Shown: positions 18,997-28,480, numbered from the stretch's first letter. The stretch is 64,000 nucleotides of DNA from Homoserinimonas sp. OAct 916 (GCF_003260275.1 NZ_QJHB01000002.1:186001-250000), one strand, 5' to 3'. Translations and numbers: made by a program. The notes: generated by a model not told the origin, from the letters alone.

Positions 18997-19283
18997 TGCA
19001 ACTTGGAACACGCTGGAGCGTCGGAGACGAGTTGCCGACACGCCTCCCTGAAGTGGTCGAACTTGCCGTGCGGCAGGTGGAGGACGACCTCAGCAAACTG
19101 GATCTCGACACGGCCACGTGGCGCTGGACGCTGACCTGGCTCGACGGCCGGCCGGTGATCGAATTGGACGACGGCACACGGATCACCTACACGCCTGAGA
19201 AAGATGAGGCGCGCATCGAGCCACCCACAGACGATTCAGACGAATCGTGGGATCAGGATTTTGACGACGACGACGACGAGTGA
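18996..19283 (+). CDS. Small acidic protein of unknown function
   Basis: A 95-residue protein with no family I recognise. The centre reads DTATWRWTLTWLDGRPVIELDDGTRITYTP, suggesting a few beta strands. The C-terminal 25 residues are almost entirely acidic and end in DFDDDDDE. The GTG start overlaps the GNAT stop, so it is cotranslated with that gene. Its last 31 bases overlap the convergent BenE-like gene, where the GAC repeat reads as a serine run on the other strand. Confidence 0.6.
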   Translation: MQLGTRWSVGDELPTRLPEVVELAVRQVEDDLSKLDLDTATWRWTLTWLDGRPVIELDDGTRITYTPEKDEARIEPPTDDSDESWDQDFDDDDDE

Positions 19284-20431
19284 ACAGGCCCTGATCGGAT
19301 AGCTCGGCGTGGCCGCGACCCATGCAGCCACAGCATCAACACTGCTCCGATGACGAGCCCCCAGAACGCCGACCCGATGCCCACAATGGTGATACCAGAA
19401 GCCGTCACCAAAAAAGTCGCGATAGCTGTGATCCGGTGGCGATCATCTTCCAGCGCCGTCTGGATCGAGGCGATCAACGCACCAACCACGGCGAGCCCCG
19501 CGATCGCAACGACGACGACCGGCGGTGCGACCGTGACCAGCGCCGTCGCAAACCCGGCACCGAGTCCGAGCAGCACGTAGGTGGATCCAGCGGTGACCGA
19601 GGCGATCCACCGCTTGCTGCTGTCGTCGTGCGCCTCAGGGCTGGCCGTCAACGCCGCCGTGATCGCGGCAAGGTTCAGGGCGTGGCCGCCGAAGAACGCG
19701 CTGATGGCCGAGGCGGCGCCGGTGGTGACCAGGGCGGACGGTGCCGGCACGGCATAGCCGAAGGTCTGCATGACCGTGATACCGGGAACGTTCTGACCGG
19801 CCATGGTCACGATGAACAGCGGCAGGCCGAGGCTCACGATCACCAGCGGGTCGAACTCGGGCAACACCAGGTTGAGCTGGGGCGCGATGTTGGAGGCTCC
19901 GAGCCAGCCGCCTGTCGACGTGACCGCGATCGCCACCACTGCCGCGATCATCGCCCCGGGAACGGCCCAGCGGGGTGAGAGGCGCAGCAACACCAGCCAG
20001 GTGAGCACCATTGGCACGCCCAGCCACGGGAATTCGATCGACGCGGTGATCGGCGCGACACAGATGGGGAACAGGATGCCGGCCAACATCGCACTGGCGA
20101 TCGGTCGCGGAACTCGCGTGATCAGTCGTCCGAGAGCCGGCCACAACCCGCATACAACGATCAGAGCCGCACAGACGAGAAAGGCGCCGACTGCTGCACG
20201 AAAGTTCGTGTTGTTCTGCCCGGCCACGATCAACAGGGCCGCCCCCGGGGTCGACCATGCGATCGTGATCGGGATGCGATGTCGCCACGCCAGGAAGATC
20301 GTGGAGAGCCCCATCAGCACGGTGAGCGCCAGTAGACCGGACGCCGCCTGCTGCTCGGTCGCCCCGACCGCCTGCAGTCCGGCGACGACCAGAGTGAACG
20401 ACGTGGCGAAGCCGGCGATGGCTGCGATCAC
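19253..20431 (-). CDS. benE: BenE-family benzoate/H+ symporter-like transporter
   Basis: A membrane transporter with about 11-12 spans and the BenE-type segments AGFATSFTLVVAGLQAVGA, AWSTPGAALL and QNVPGITVMQTFGY. BenE proteins take up benzoate, but no aromatic degradation genes are near, so the substrate is inferred from the family only. The start is problematic. The GTG at 20431 is the first standard start codon, yet the in-frame codons before it read FQPLSAG, which belongs to the conserved BenE N terminus. No ATG, GTG or TTG occurs between those codons and an upstream TGA; an ATT at 20455-20453 is the only near-start. The serine-rich C terminus overlaps the convergent acidic-protein gene. 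Confidence 0.8.
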   Translation of the reverse strand: MIAAIAGFATSFTLVVAGLQAVGATEQQAASGLLALTVLMGLSTIFLAWRHRIPITIAWSTPGAALLIVAGQNNTNFRAAVGAFLVCAALIVVCGLWPALGRLITRVPRPIASAMLAGILFPICVAPITASIEFPWLGVPMVLTWLVLLRLSPRWAVPGAMIAAVVAIAVTSTGGWLGASNIAPQLNLVLPEFDPLVIVSLGLPLFIVTMAGQNVPGITVMQTFGYAVPAPSALVTTGAASAISAFFGGHALNLAAITAALTASPEAHDDSSKRWIASVTAGSTYVLLGLGAGFATALVTVAPPVVVVAIAGLAVVGALIASIQTALEDDRHRITAIATFLVTASGITIVGIGSAFWGLVIGAVLMLWLHGSRPRRAIRSGPVHSSSSSSKS

Positions 20432-20567
20432 GCCGGCGGAAAGGGGCTGGAAAATGGCGCTCGTCGCTTTCTGCTTGCGGCCGGTGTCGCCTCAGTCTAA
20501 TGAGTACGCGGACTGCAACGACGTTACGGTGCCGAAAGCGATAACTGGCGGCGCGCGCAGGTGTCCA

Positions 20568-20780
20568 CTAACGAATTCCACCCAGTTGGAGTGCCTGCAC
20601 CTGCGCCGCCTCCAGGAGATTCACCTGTTGCTGGTAGGACACGGGGGGCCGGTGCGCGGAGCGCTTCCGGCCCCACGCCACCAGAGCAAGGCCGAAGTTG
20701 ATCGCGAACAGCCTGACACCGTGCGCCGGGTACGGGTACTGGTAGTCGAAGGTCACTATGGGGTGTTCCATGGTCGTCAT
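20568..20780 (-). CDS. 70-residue protein coupled to an ArsR-type regulator
   Basis: No family recognised. It starts MTTMEHPIVTFDYQYPYPAHG and has a short hydrophobic stretch (GVRLFAINFGLALVAWG, about residues 21-37) followed by a basic segment GRKRSAHRP. This would suit a peripheral or single-span membrane peptide with the C terminus inside. Its ATG overlaps the regulator's stop (ATGA), so it is probably translated with it. It may be an effector or modulator of the regulator, but this is inference from coupling only. Confidence 0.6.
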   Translation of the reverse strand: MTTMEHPIVTFDYQYPYPAHGVRLFAINFGLALVAWGRKRSAHRPPVSYQQQVNLLEAAQVQALQLGGIR

Positions 20781-21370
20781 GAGGGTGTCTCCTTTCCCGC
20801 GACAAGCGGGAATGCGTTGAATTGAAGTTGGACCGGGCGAGAGCCCGGAAGGTTCACGCCGCGATATTTGGCGACGTTCTCGTCGAGGAAGGCGATCCAC
20901 GCCTGGCTGATCTCGGCCAATTGACCCGAGGTGAGAGTGAGGGTCGCAGAGTTCAAGACGCTGGCGGCAATCCAGTCCTCGGAAAGTCGTTCAAGCCCGT
21001 GATCCATGAAGTCGACGAGAATCGCCTCACGCCTCTGCTGCCACTGCCGGCTCACCATTTCACTCGCTGCCACCGCGGCCGGGCTGTCCTCATACTCGCG
21101 AAAGTCAAGAGTCAGCCCGCCCGGCGTGCGCTCCCACCACCGCTCGCGCCCGGTCCCCCTGCCTTCCACCTCACGCACGAAGGCATGTTTGGCCAGTTGG
21201 CGCAGGTGATAGCTGGTGGCACCGCTTGACTCGCCCAACCGTTCAGCAAGTCCACTCGCGGTCGCCGGCCCGTAGAGCGAGAGTTCGTCCAGAATCTCCA
21301 CCCGAAGCGGATGCGCGAGCGCCTTGAGCGCTGCCGAGTCGATCAGCCGGCCGGTGCTTTTTTCGGGCAT
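20777..21370 (-). CDS. ArsR-like winged-helix transcriptional regulator
   Basis: A 197-residue regulator with an N-terminal HTH of the ArsR/HTH_20 type (ALKALAHPLRVEILDELSLYG, then TASGLAERLGESSGATSYHLRQLAKHAFV). The C-terminal region of about 100 residues is helical and rich in Trp and Glu, with no recognised ligand motif and no metal-binding cysteines, so it is not a classic metal sensor. The ATG at 21370 is chosen because the frame upstream passes through the operator array and shows no protein-like sequence. Directly upstream lie a perfect palindrome and a TTTGCA array, suggesting autoregulation. Confidence 0.85.
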   Translation of the reverse strand: MPEKSTGRLIDSAALKALAHPLRVEILDELSLYGPATASGLAERLGESSGATSYHLRQLAKHAFVREVEGRGTGRERWWERTPGGLTLDFREYEDSPAAVAASEMVSRQWQQRREAILVDFMDHGLERLSEDWIAASVLNSATLTLTSGQLAEISQAWIAFLDENVAKYRGVNLPGSRPVQLQFNAFPLVAGKETPS

Positions 21371-21379
21371 ATACCAATG

Positions 21380-21436
21380 ATAGCTTTGCAAAGCTATGTT
21401 TGCAATCATATCTTTGCATCTAATTGTTTGCATCTT
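21380..21436. promoter_or_regulatory. Four-copy TTTGCA array (14-bp period) with an 18-bp perfect palindrome
   Basis: TTTGCA occurs at 21385, 21399, 21413 and 21427, each exactly 14 bp apart, within units such as TATGTTTGCAATCA and TATCTTTGCATCTA. The first unit is also the right half of a perfect palindrome, ATAGCTTTGCAAAGCTAT (21380-21397). On the minus strand a -10-like TATGAT lies at 21410-21405, inside the array and 35 bases before the ATG of the regulator. The layout fits an autoregulated promoter with several adjacent binding sites. The stretch is AT-rich compared with its surroundings. Confidence 0.75.
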
Positions 21437-21536
21437 GTCGCGCCCATGCCCGCCCGTGCGACGCCCGCTGCGAACCCCGCCCCACGAGCGGCCATGATTC
21501 CCGTCGCCTCTTTCGCGTAGCGAATATGCTGGGAGC

Positions 21537-23582
21537 ATGCCTCAGACCGAGAACCCGTTCTTCTCCCCCAGCGCCCTGCCGTACCAGTTGCCGCCCTTCG
21601 CAGACATCGCCGACGAGCACTACCGCCCCGCGTTCGACCAGGGGATGGCCGAACACCTGGCCGAGGTCACCCAGGTCGCGACCCTCGACGACGTACCGAC
21701 CTTCGAGAACACGATGATTCCCTTGGAACGCGCCGGGCAGCTGCTCACCCGCGTCGCAAACGTCTTCTACAACAAATGCTCGTCAGACTCGACCGACTTC
21801 ACCGCCGAGCTCGAGGCCGAAATGGCACCGCTTCTCGCCGCGCACGAGGATGCGATCCGGTTGAACGCGGATCTCTTCGAACGCATCGCACTGCTGCACG
21901 AGCAACGGCACTCCCTGCACCTCGACCCCGAAGCGGTCTATTTGATCGAACGGTACTTCACCGAGTTCTCGCTCGCCGGCGCCGCCCTCAGCGCGACCGA
22001 CAAGGAGAGGTTGACCGCTCTCAACGGGCAGCTCTCAACGCTGACCACCCGGTTCGAGAAGAACCTGCTGGCCGACACGAACGACTTGGCGGTGGTCGTC
22101 GATGACGTCGCCGACCTCGACGGTCTGAGCGCCGGCGAGATCTCCGCCGCAGCCCACGCAGCATCCGAGCGCGGGCTGGCGGGCAAATACCTGATCTCGT
22201 TGGTGCTGCCCACCGGACACCCCTATCTCGCACAGTTGACGAACCGAGACCTGCGCGAGCGTGTCATGACGGCCTCACGGTCACGCGGCAATCGTGGCGG
22301 CGATTACGACAATCGCGCCCTCGTGCTCGAGATCACCAAATTGCGTGCCGAGCGCGCCCGCCTGCTCGGTTTCGACAGCCATGCCGCGTGGGTGACCGCC
22401 GATGAGACCGCGAAAACACCCGGTGCCGTGGCCGAGATGCTCGGCAGGCTGGCAGTGCCGGCGGCATTCAACGCGCACACCGAGCAAGCCGCCCTCCAAC
22501 ACCGTATGGATGAGGCGGGCGCCGTCGGCCCGCTCGAATCCTGGGACTGGGCGTTCTACGCCGAGAAGGAGCGCAAAGCGAAGTACGACGTCGACACCGC
22601 CGCAATGCGCCCGTACTTCGAGTTGGAGGCTGTACTGCACGACGGCGTCTTCTTCGCGGCGACAAAACTCTACGGGGTGACCTTCGCCGAACGGCCCGAC
22701 CTGATCGCCTACCACCCTGATGCACGGGTCTTCGAGGTGTTGAACTCAGACGGCTCTCCGGTCGGACTCTACGTCGGGGACTTCTACACGCGCGACTCGA
22801 AACGGGGTGGCGCATGGATGAACCCGCTGATCTCCCAGTCGCGGTTGCTCGAGCATCCGACAGTCGTGGTCAACAACCTCAACGTGCCCAAACCTGCGGC
22901 GGGTGAGCCCACCCTGCTCAGCTACGACGAGGTCAACACCCTGTTCCACGAATTCGGACACGCCTTGCACGGACTGTTCGCCCAGGTGACCTACCCGAAG
23001 TTCTCCGGCACCAATGTCTTCCGTGACTTCGTTGAGTTTCCCAGCCAGGTGAACGAGATGTGGATGCTCTGGCCCGAGGTTCTGGCCAACTATGCGGTGC
23101 ATCACCAGTCCGGCTCCCCGATGCCCGAGGAGTTGGTCGACAAAGTACAGGCGTCGGTGCAGTTCAACGAGGGGTTCGCCACCAGCGAGTACCTGGCGGC
23201 GGCCATGCTCGACCAGGCGTGGCACAGAATCACCGCCGACGACGAGGTGACTGATGTCGCGGACTTCGAAAAAGCCGCGCTGGCCGACGCTGGACTCAAC
23301 AACCCTGCCGTGCCGACCCGATATTCAAGTACCTACTTCGCTCACACATTCTCGGGTGGTTACGCCGCCGGCTACTACTCGTACATCTGGAGCGAAGTGT
23401 TGGATGCCGACACAGTCGAGTGGTTCAAGGAAAACGGTGGTCTCACCCGCAAAAACGGCGACCGGTTCCGCGAATTGCTGTTGGGTGTGGGCGGGTCAAA
23501 GAATCCGTTGGAGGCCTACCGCGAGTTCCGCGGCCGCGATGCCGCGATCGAACCGCTGCTGAAGAGACGAGGGCTGGAGTAA
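21537..23582 (+). CDS. dcp: M3-family zinc metallopeptidase (peptidyl-dipeptidase Dcp / oligopeptidase)
   Basis: A 681-residue thimet-type cytosolic peptidase. The zinc site HEFGH is at about residues 470-474 ([15 protein letters not shown]), and the third ligand Glu is in [10 protein letters not shown] downstream. The N terminus ([19 protein letters not shown]) matches peptidyl-dipeptidase Dcp better than oligopeptidase A, but the two differ subtly. It cleaves short peptides, probably those taken up or made by the proteases nearby. The ATG at 21537 follows GGGAG. It is divergent from the regulator gene and likely monocistronic. Confidence 0.93.
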   Translation: MPQTENPFFSPSALPYQLPPFADIADEHYRPAFDQGMAEHLAEVTQVATLDDVPTFENTMIPLERAGQLLTRVANVFYNKCSSDSTDFTAELEAEMAPLLAAHEDAIRLNADLFERIALLHEQRHSLHLDPEAVYLIERYFTEFSLAGAALSATDKERLTALNGQLSTLTTRFEKNLLADTNDLAVVVDDVADLDGLSAGEISAAAHAASERGLAGKYLISLVLPTGHPYLAQLTNRDLRERVMTASRSRGNRGGDYDNRALVLEITKLRAERARLLGFDSHAAWVTADETAKTPGAVAEMLGRLAVPAAFNAHTEQAALQHRMDEAGAVGPLESWDWAFYAEKERKAKYDVDTAAMRPYFELEAVLHDGVFFAATKLYGVTFAERPDLIAYHPDARVFEVLNSDGSPVGLYVGDFYTRDSKRGGAWMNPLISQSRLLEHPTVVVNNLNVPKPAAGEPTLLSYDEVNTLFHEFGHALHGLFAQVTYPKFSGTNVFRDFVEFPSQVNEMWMLWPEVLANYAVHHQSGSPMPEELVDKVQASVQFNEGFATSEYLAAAMLDQAWHRITADDEVTDVADFEKAALADAGLNNPAVPTRYSSTYFAHTFSGGYAAGYYSYIWSEVLDADTVEWFKENGGLTRKNGDRFRELLLGVGGSKNPLEAYREFRGRDAAIEPLLKRRGLE

Positions 23583-23627
23583 GAGGCACCTCTCGGCGGC
23601 GAGAGCGTTGTTGCTGTCGCGATTCGG

Positions 23628-24905
23628 TCAGGCCGATTTCTCCTGGCGGCGCCGATTGGTATGCGGCACGATCGTCGGCGCAGCATTGTCGAGCACGGCC
23701 TCGCGGGTGATGACCACGCGGGCAACTTCTTCGCTCGAGGGCACCTCGAACATGATCGGCCCGAGAACCTCTTCCATGATCGCCCGCAAACCTCGCGCAC
23801 CTGTCTGCCGCAGCACGGCCAGATCGGCGATCGCTTCGAGCGCACCCTGGTCGAACTCAAGCTCTACCTCGTCGAGCTCGAACATGCGCTGGTACTGCTT
23901 GACGATGGCGTTCTTCGGCACGGTCAGGATCTGCATCAGGGCCGCCTGGTCGAGCTGCGACACGGTCGCCACTACGGGCAAGCGGCCGATGAACTCGGGG
24001 ATCAGGCCGAACTTGTGCAGGTCTTCAGGCAATACTTCACCGAAGAGGTCGGCGTCGTCATCTTTTGAGTGCAGGGGGGCGCCGAACCCGATCCCGCGCT
24101 TTCCGGCCCGGTTGGAGATGATGTCTTCGAGACCGGAGAACGCACCGGCCACGATGAACAGAACGTTGGTCGTGTCGATCTGCAGAAAGTCCTGGTGCGG
24201 GTGCTTGCGCCCGCCCTGCGGCGGAACCGATGCCACCGTTCCCTCAAGGATCTTCAGAAGTGCCTGCTGCACACCCTCACCGGAGACATCCCTGGTGATC
24301 GACGGGTTCTCTGCCTTGCGGGCGATCTTGTCGATCTCATCGATGTAGATGATGCCCGTCTCGGCCCGTTTGATGTCGTAATCGGCAGCCTGGATGAGTT
24401 TCAGCAGAATGTTCTCGACGTCTTCACCGACGTAGCCCGCCTCGGTGAGCGCGGTGGCATCCGCCACCGCGAACGGCACGTTCAACTGCTTCGCAAGGGT
24501 CTGCGCCAGATAGGTCTTGCCACAACCGGTCGGCCCGATCAGGAGAATATTGCTCTTGGCGATCTCGACATCGTCGAGCGTGTCGGCCGCCGTGATCGTG
24601 TTGCGGGCACGCACTCGTTTGTAGTGGTTGTAGACGGCGACGGCCAGAGCGCGCTTGGCGGGCTCCTGGCCGATCACGTACTCCTCCAGAAAGCCGAAGA
24701 TCTCTTTGGGCTTGGGCAGTTCGACCGTGGCGACAACTTCTTCGCCGGCCTCGGCCAGTCGCTCCTCGATGATCTCGTTGCACAACTCGACGCATTCGTC
24801 GCAGATGTAGACGCCGGGCCCCGCGATCAACTGCTGAACCTGCTTCTGGCTCTTGCCGCAGAAAGAGCACTTCAGCAGGTCGGCACTTTCACCGATGCGG
24901 GCCAT
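23628..24905 (-). CDS. clpX: ATP-dependent Clp protease ATP-binding subunit ClpX
   Basis: AAA+ unfoldase of the ClpXP protease. The N-terminal zinc domain is present (LKCSFCGKS and ICDECVELC, about residues 11-42), then Walker A GPTGCGKT near 122-129, Walker B IIYIDEID, and the IGF loop as [10 protein letters not shown]. The length of 425 residues is standard. ATG 24905 is chosen because GAAGGAG lies 8 bases upstream and the protein begins [11 protein letters not shown]; 10 extra upstream residues are not conserved. It lies downstream of clpP2 but is separated from it by a strong hairpin, so it may have its own promoter in the 24906-24970 region. Confidence 0.97.
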   Translation of the reverse strand: MARIGESADLLKCSFCGKSQKQVQQLIAGPGVYICDECVELCNEIIEERLAEAGEEVVATVELPKPKEIFGFLEEYVIGQEPAKRALAVAVYNHYKRVRARNTITAADTLDDVEIAKSNILLIGPTGCGKTYLAQTLAKQLNVPFAVADATALTEAGYVGEDVENILLKLIQAADYDIKRAETGIIYIDEIDKIARKAENPSITRDVSGEGVQQALLKILEGTVASVPPQGGRKHPHQDFLQIDTTNVLFIVAGAFSGLEDIISNRAGKRGIGFGAPLHSKDDDADLFGEVLPEDLHKFGLIPEFIGRLPVVATVSQLDQAALMQILTVPKNAIVKQYQRMFELDEVELEFDQGALEAIADLAVLRQTGARGLRAIMEEVLGPIMFEVPSSEEVARVVITREAVLDNAAPTIVPHTNRRRQEKSA

Positions 24906-24971
24906 ATTCACGCTCCTTCGTCGAGGGTCATCCAACCACTATTCATTAGAGCCTAACCCGCTGGGCAGACA

Positions 24972-25008
24972 ACGCGCCGCAGCACTCGAGGTTGAGTGCG
25001 CGGCGCGT
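24972..25008. terminator. Strong hairpin between clpP2 and clpX
   Basis: ACGCGCCGC (24972-24980) pairs with GCGGCGCGT (25000-25008), and GCACTC pairs with GAGTGC inside it, with a single bulged A and a 6-base loop. There is no T-run on the minus strand, so it may act as a weak or U-less terminator or an mRNA processing barrier downstream of clpP2. Confidence 0.55.
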
Positions 25009-25032
25009 CACTTTCAGTGGGCGGATCCGGTG

Positions 25033-25713
25033 CTACTTGACCAGTGCCGCCACGTTCTTACGACTGGTCAGAACCTGGTCGATCAAACCGTACTCAAGCG
25101 CCTCGGCGGCATTCAGGATCTTGTCCCGGTCGATGTCACGGTGCACCTGGTCGACCGGCTTGCCCGAATGCGATGCCAGTGTCTCTTCCAGCCAGACCCG
25201 CATACGCAGGATTTCGGCTGCCTGGATCTCGATATCTGAGGCCTGCCCCTGGCCGGCCTGGCCGACCGCGGGCTGATGGATCAGGATGCGCGCGTTGGGC
25301 AAAGCCAGGCGCTTGCCGGGCTGCCCCGCCGCCAACAGCACCGCGGCCGCAGACGCGGCCTGCCCGAGGCACACCGTCATCACGTGCGGCCGAATGTACT
25401 GCATGGTGTCATAGATCGCGGTCATCGCAGTGAACGAGCCGCCAGGCGAGTTGATGTACATGACGATGTCGCGGTCGGGGTCCTGGCTCTCGAGCACGAG
25501 CAACTGTGCCATGACGTCGTCGGCAGACGCGTCATCGACTTGTACGCCCAAAAAGATGATGCGATCTTCGAAGAGCTTCGCGTATGGGTCTTGGCGCTTG
25601 TAGCCGTAGGCCGTGCGTTCTTCGAACGTGGGCAGGATGTAGCGTGAGCCGGGCATCTGGACGGCGTCGCCCGGCCGTGTCAGTGCTGAGCCACCGAATG
25701 TGGGCATTTCCAT
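25033..25713 (-). CDS. clpP2: ATP-dependent Clp protease proteolytic subunit ClpP2
   Basis: Serine peptidase subunit of the two-ring ClpP1P2 core. Ser121 is in GQAASAAA, His146 in ILIHQPAVG, and the acid is in the DIDRD motif (about residues 193-197). The 226-residue length and the long N-terminal segment before [15 protein letters not shown] are typical of actinobacterial ClpP2. ATG 25713 (MEMPTFGG) has AAGGGAAG upstream. It follows clpP1 by 28 bases in the same operon. Confidence 0.96.
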   Translation of the reverse strand: MEMPTFGGSALTRPGDAVQMPGSRYILPTFEERTAYGYKRQDPYAKLFEDRIIFLGVQVDDASADDVMAQLLVLESQDPDRDIVMYINSPGGSFTAMTAIYDTMQYIRPHVMTVCLGQAASAAAVLLAAGQPGKRLALPNARILIHQPAVGQAGQGQASDIEIQAAEILRMRVWLEETLASHSGKPVDQVHRDIDRDKILNAAEALEYGLIDQVLTSRKNVAALVK

Positions 25714-25741
25714 AATTTTCTTCCCTTTGATCTCTCGGCGG

Positions 25742-26332
25742 CTATTTCTTGTCGTCGGTTCCGCCGCCGCCCGTGACATCGCTGAGCGAGTCGCGAACGT
25801 GGTCGACGAAACCGTACTCCAACGCCTCCTGGGCGTTGAACCAACGGTCGCGGTCACCGTCTTCATTGATCTGCTCGACGGTCTTGCCAGTCTGCTGGGC
25901 CGTGATCTCGGCCAACCGACGCTTCATGTCGAGGATCAGCTGTGCCTGGGTCTGGATGTCACTCGACGTGCCGCCGAAACCGCCGTGCGGCTGGTGCAGC
26001 AATACACGGGCATTGGGAGTGATGTACCGCTTGCCCTTGGTGCCGGAGGTGAGCAACAACTGCCCCATCGAGGCCGCCATGCCGATGCCGACGGTGACGA
26101 TGTCGTTCGGCACGATCTGCATCGTGTCGTAGATCGCCATGCCCGCGGTGATCGAGCCACCCGGCGAATTGATGTACAGGTAGATGTCTTCTTTCTGGTC
26201 CTCTGCGGCCAACAAGAGGATCTTGGCGCAGATCTCATTGGCGTTCTCATCGCGCACCTCTTGGCCGAGCCAGATGATGCGGTCTTTGAGAAGTCGATCG
26301 AAAACACTGCTGATGAGTGCGGGTTGGGCCAT
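25742..26332 (-). CDS. clpP1: ATP-dependent Clp protease proteolytic subunit ClpP1
   Basis: Serine peptidase subunit that pairs with ClpP2 in a mixed tetradecamer. The catalytic triad is visible as Ser88 (GMAASMG), His113 (LLHQPHG) and Asp162 (GDRDRW). It has 196 residues. The C terminus is a flexible Gly-rich tail, [13 protein letters not shown]. The ATG at 26332 follows a weak AAGG site. A likely -10 element TAGAGT is in the upstream gap on the minus strand, so clpP1P2 may be transcribed apart from tig. In related organisms ClgR controls this promoter; I see no clear ClgR site. Confidence 0.96.
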   Translation of the reverse strand: MAQPALISSVFDRLLKDRIIWLGQEVRDENANEICAKILLLAAEDQKEDIYLYINSPGGSITAGMAIYDTMQIVPNDIVTVGIGMAASMGQLLLTSGTKGKRYITPNARVLLHQPHGGFGGTSSDIQTQAQLILDMKRRLAEITAQQTGKTVEQINEDGDRDRWFNAQEALEYGFVDHVRDSLSDVTGGGGTDDKK

Positions 26333-26448
26333 GTGCCTTACTCCGTTTCAGTTGTCGCTACTCTAAGAATCTAGCGGAGCGGATGCCCGAAGAATGCCCT
26401 GTTCGCGGTGGGCGGAGCGCAATCGCGCACGGGTTGGAAGACGCGGAA

Positions 26449-26474
26449 GGCCGGGCACCTGTCGATGCCCGGCC
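26449..26474 (-). terminator. Hairpin downstream of tig
   Basis: GGCCGGGCA (26449-26457) and TGCCCGGCC (26466-26474) form a perfect 9-bp stem with an 8-base loop, 18 bases past the tig stop. The minus-strand sequence after it is TTCCGCGTCTTCC, only weakly U-rich. It probably separates tig from clpP1P2. Confidence 0.65.
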
Positions 26475-26491
26475 AACGCGTGTCAAGCAGC

Positions 26492-28057
26492 CTACTCGGC
26501 GGCCTTCGCGGACTTCTTCGCTGCGGGCTTCTTCTCGGCCGGCTTCTTCGCAGCTTTCTTCTCGGCGGCCTTCTTCGCCGAAGCCTCCTTGGTGGCGGCC
26601 TTACGGGCCTTCACCGCGGCGGCGGCGGCGGCCACGGCGGCATCCGAGTCGTCAGCCACAGCAGCCTTCTTGGCCCTCGACGTCTTCGGGGCTTCAGCCA
26701 CCGGTGCGTCTTCTGCGGCCTCGTCGAGCGCGTCATCGGCTGCCTCCTCGGCAGCCTCGTGGGCTTCGATATCGTCGTCTCCGTCGACCGCCACGAACGC
26801 GCCGAGATCGACGGCGGCGCCGGCCGAGTCGACAACCCTCACGCGGCCGAGAATGATCGCGAGGGCCTTGTTACGGGCAACTTCGCCGACGATCGACTGG
26901 ATCTGACCGTTCTCCTGCAGCACCTTCGCGAACTCATTCGGGTCCATGCCGTACTGGCCGGCGCCCTGGATGATGTACTGGGTGAACTCCTCCTGGCTGA
27001 CCGACACGTCTTCGTTCTCGGCGACCGTGTCGAGCAGCAGCTGGGTCTTGAACGATTTGGTGGTGGAGATCTCGACCTCGGCGCGGTGCTCGTCGTCTTC
27101 GAGCCGGCTCTCACCCTCGAGGTGACGGTGCACCTCGTCGGCGATCAGCTTCTCGGGAACAGGAACCTCGACCATTTCGAGGAGCTTCTCCACCAGCATG
27201 TCGCGGGCCTGGCGGCCCTGGGAAAAGACCTTCGTCTTCGCGACATCCTCCTTGAGGCTGTCCTTCAACTCGTCAATGGTGTCGAACTCGCTGGCGATCT
27301 GCGCGAAGTCGTCGTTCGCCTCAGGTAGCTCACGCTCTTTCACTGCCAGCATGTTGACCGAGATCTGTGCGACCTGACCGGCGTTGTCGCCGCCCAGGAG
27401 CGTGGACTCGAACGTGGTCGTCTCACCGGCGGTGAGGGTGTCGAGTGCCTCATCGATGCCCTCGATCAGGTCGCCCGAGCCCACTTCGTAGGAGATCGCG
27501 TCGGCGCTGTCGACCTCGACGCCGTCGATGGTCGCGACCAGGTCGATCTGGGCGAAGTCGCCCGTGCGCGCCGGGCGATCGACCGTGATCAGGGTGCCGA
27601 AACGGGTGCGCAGTTCATCGAGCTCGCTGGTCACTTCCTCATCGGTGACCTCGGCCTCGTCGACGGTGAGCGTGATGCCCGCGTAGTCGGGCAGGGTGAT
27701 CTCGGGGCGAACGTCGACCTCGATCGACAGCTGAAGGTCACCGGAGAAGTCGCCCTTGCTGGGCCACTCGATCACGTCGACCTCGGGGCGCCCGATCGAG
27801 CGAACCTTGTGCTCCTCGACGGCGCCGCGGTAGAAGGTGTCCATGCCGTCGTTGACCGCGTGTTCCATGATGGCCTCGCGGCCGACCCGCTGGTCGATCA
27901 GGGGCGGCGGAACCTTGCCCTTGCGAAAGCCGGGAATGTTCACCTGCTCGGCGATGTGCTTGTAGGCGTGGTCGATGTGGGGGCGCAACTCGTCCGGGGT
28001 GACCGAGATGACCAGCTTGACGCGGGTGGGGCTCAATTCTTCGAGCGTGGATTTCAC
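26492..28057 (-). CDS. tig: Trigger factor with Ala/Lys-rich C-terminal tail
   Basis: Ribosome-associated chaperone and peptidyl-prolyl isomerase. The ribosome-binding signature is present as [16 protein letters not shown] (G-F-R-x-G-K), the FKBP domain follows in the middle, and the C-terminal helical domain ends near residue 430. GTG 28057 is chosen because AGGAGAG lies 8 bases upstream and the protein then begins like known members ([14 protein letters not shown]); an ATG 36 bases earlier has no ribosome-binding site. The last 90 residues are unusual: an acidic stretch is followed by a run of Ala and Lys (for example [14 protein letters not shown]) resembling histone H1-like tails. Confidence 0.95.
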   Translation of the reverse strand: MKSTLEELSPTRVKLVISVTPDELRPHIDHAYKHIAEQVNIPGFRKGKVPPPLIDQRVGREAIMEHAVNDGMDTFYRGAVEEHKVRSIGRPEVDVIEWPSKGDFSGDLQLSIEVDVRPEITLPDYAGITLTVDEAEVTDEEVTSELDELRTRFGTLITVDRPARTGDFAQIDLVATIDGVEVDSADAISYEVGSGDLIEGIDEALDTLTAGETTTFESTLLGGDNAGQVAQISVNMLAVKERELPEANDDFAQIASEFDTIDELKDSLKEDVAKTKVFSQGRQARDMLVEKLLEMVEVPVPEKLIADEVHRHLEGESRLEDDEHRAEVEISTTKSFKTQLLLDTVAENEDVSVSQEEFTQYIIQGAGQYGMDPNEFAKVLQENGQIQSIVGEVARNKALAIILGRVRVVDSAGAAVDLGAFVAVDGDDDIEAHEAAEEAADDALDEAAEDAPVAEAPKTSRAKKAAVADDSDAAVAAAAAAVKARKAATKEASAKKAAEKKAAKKPAEKKPAAKKSAKAAE

Positions 28058-28114
28058 TGGTGTGCTCTCCTGTAGATCGGTGCTGTGTTCCATAAGGCGA
28101 ACATTTCTGCCTTG

Positions 28115-28188
28115 TCGGGGCGACAGGATTCGAACCTGCGACCTCCCGGTCCCAAACCGGGCGCTCTACCAAGCTGAGCTACGCCCCG
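28115..28188 (-). tRNA. tRNA-Pro (anticodon TGG)
   Basis: A complete 74-base cloverleaf on the minus strand. The acceptor stem is CGGGGCG/CGCCCCG with discriminator A. The D arm is GCTCAGCTTGGTAGAGC, and the anticodon stem CCGGG/CCCGG closes loop TTTGGGA (anticodon TGG at 28154-28152). The T arm is CGCAGGTTCGAATCCTGTCG in pattern. CCA is not encoded. It lies 21 bases upstream of the tig frame on the same strand. Confidence 0.97.
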
Positions 28189-28325
28189 GATCCTGTGTCG
28201 AATCCGAGTAGTCCACACACTCACACACAAAAGCCGTGTCTGCTGTGTGAAATGACCTCGGCAAGTCTAATGTATAAGATTGGCACGCACGGATCACCTA
28301 CAGTTTCTTGGGTAGGATGTTCGCG

Positions 28326-28382
28326 CGGGGATGTGGCTCCAGAGCCTCAGCGTTCCAAGCTGATGGTTCGAGTTCTCGGAAC
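28326..28382 (+). pseudogene. Decayed tRNA-Gly(TCC) remnant
   Basis: TCAGC (28347-28351) and GCTGA (28359-28363) form a perfect 5-bp stem around the 7-base loop GTTCCAA, placing TCC as anticodon. The string CCTCAGC-TTCCAAGCTGAT is the usual anticodon arm of actinobacterial tRNA-Gly(TCC). It is followed by TGATGGTTCGAGTTCTCG, which matches the T-arm of the intact gene downstream except that the 5' T-stem bases are missing. No acceptor stem can be formed. The rest of the 28189-28480 gap is relatively AT-rich and shows no credible coding frame. Confidence 0.5.
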
Positions 28383-28480
28383 TCTGCCGGCTGGCGCGGA
28401 ACGACATCCGCACAATTGAATATCCAGAACCGCCGATGTCAGGTAAACTCCTGATGAGAACCTATTTATTGGCGAACTCT

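Noticed and set aside
28195-28419. 74-residue plus-strand frame between the tRNA genes
   Set aside because: No ribosome-binding site, low-complexity start and overlap with the tRNA-Gly remnant; composition does not look coding.
28450-28480. CTGATGAG...GGCGAAC resembling a hammerhead ribozyme core
   Set aside because: The bases between cannot form the required stem II and the GAAA step is not met, so it is a chance match.
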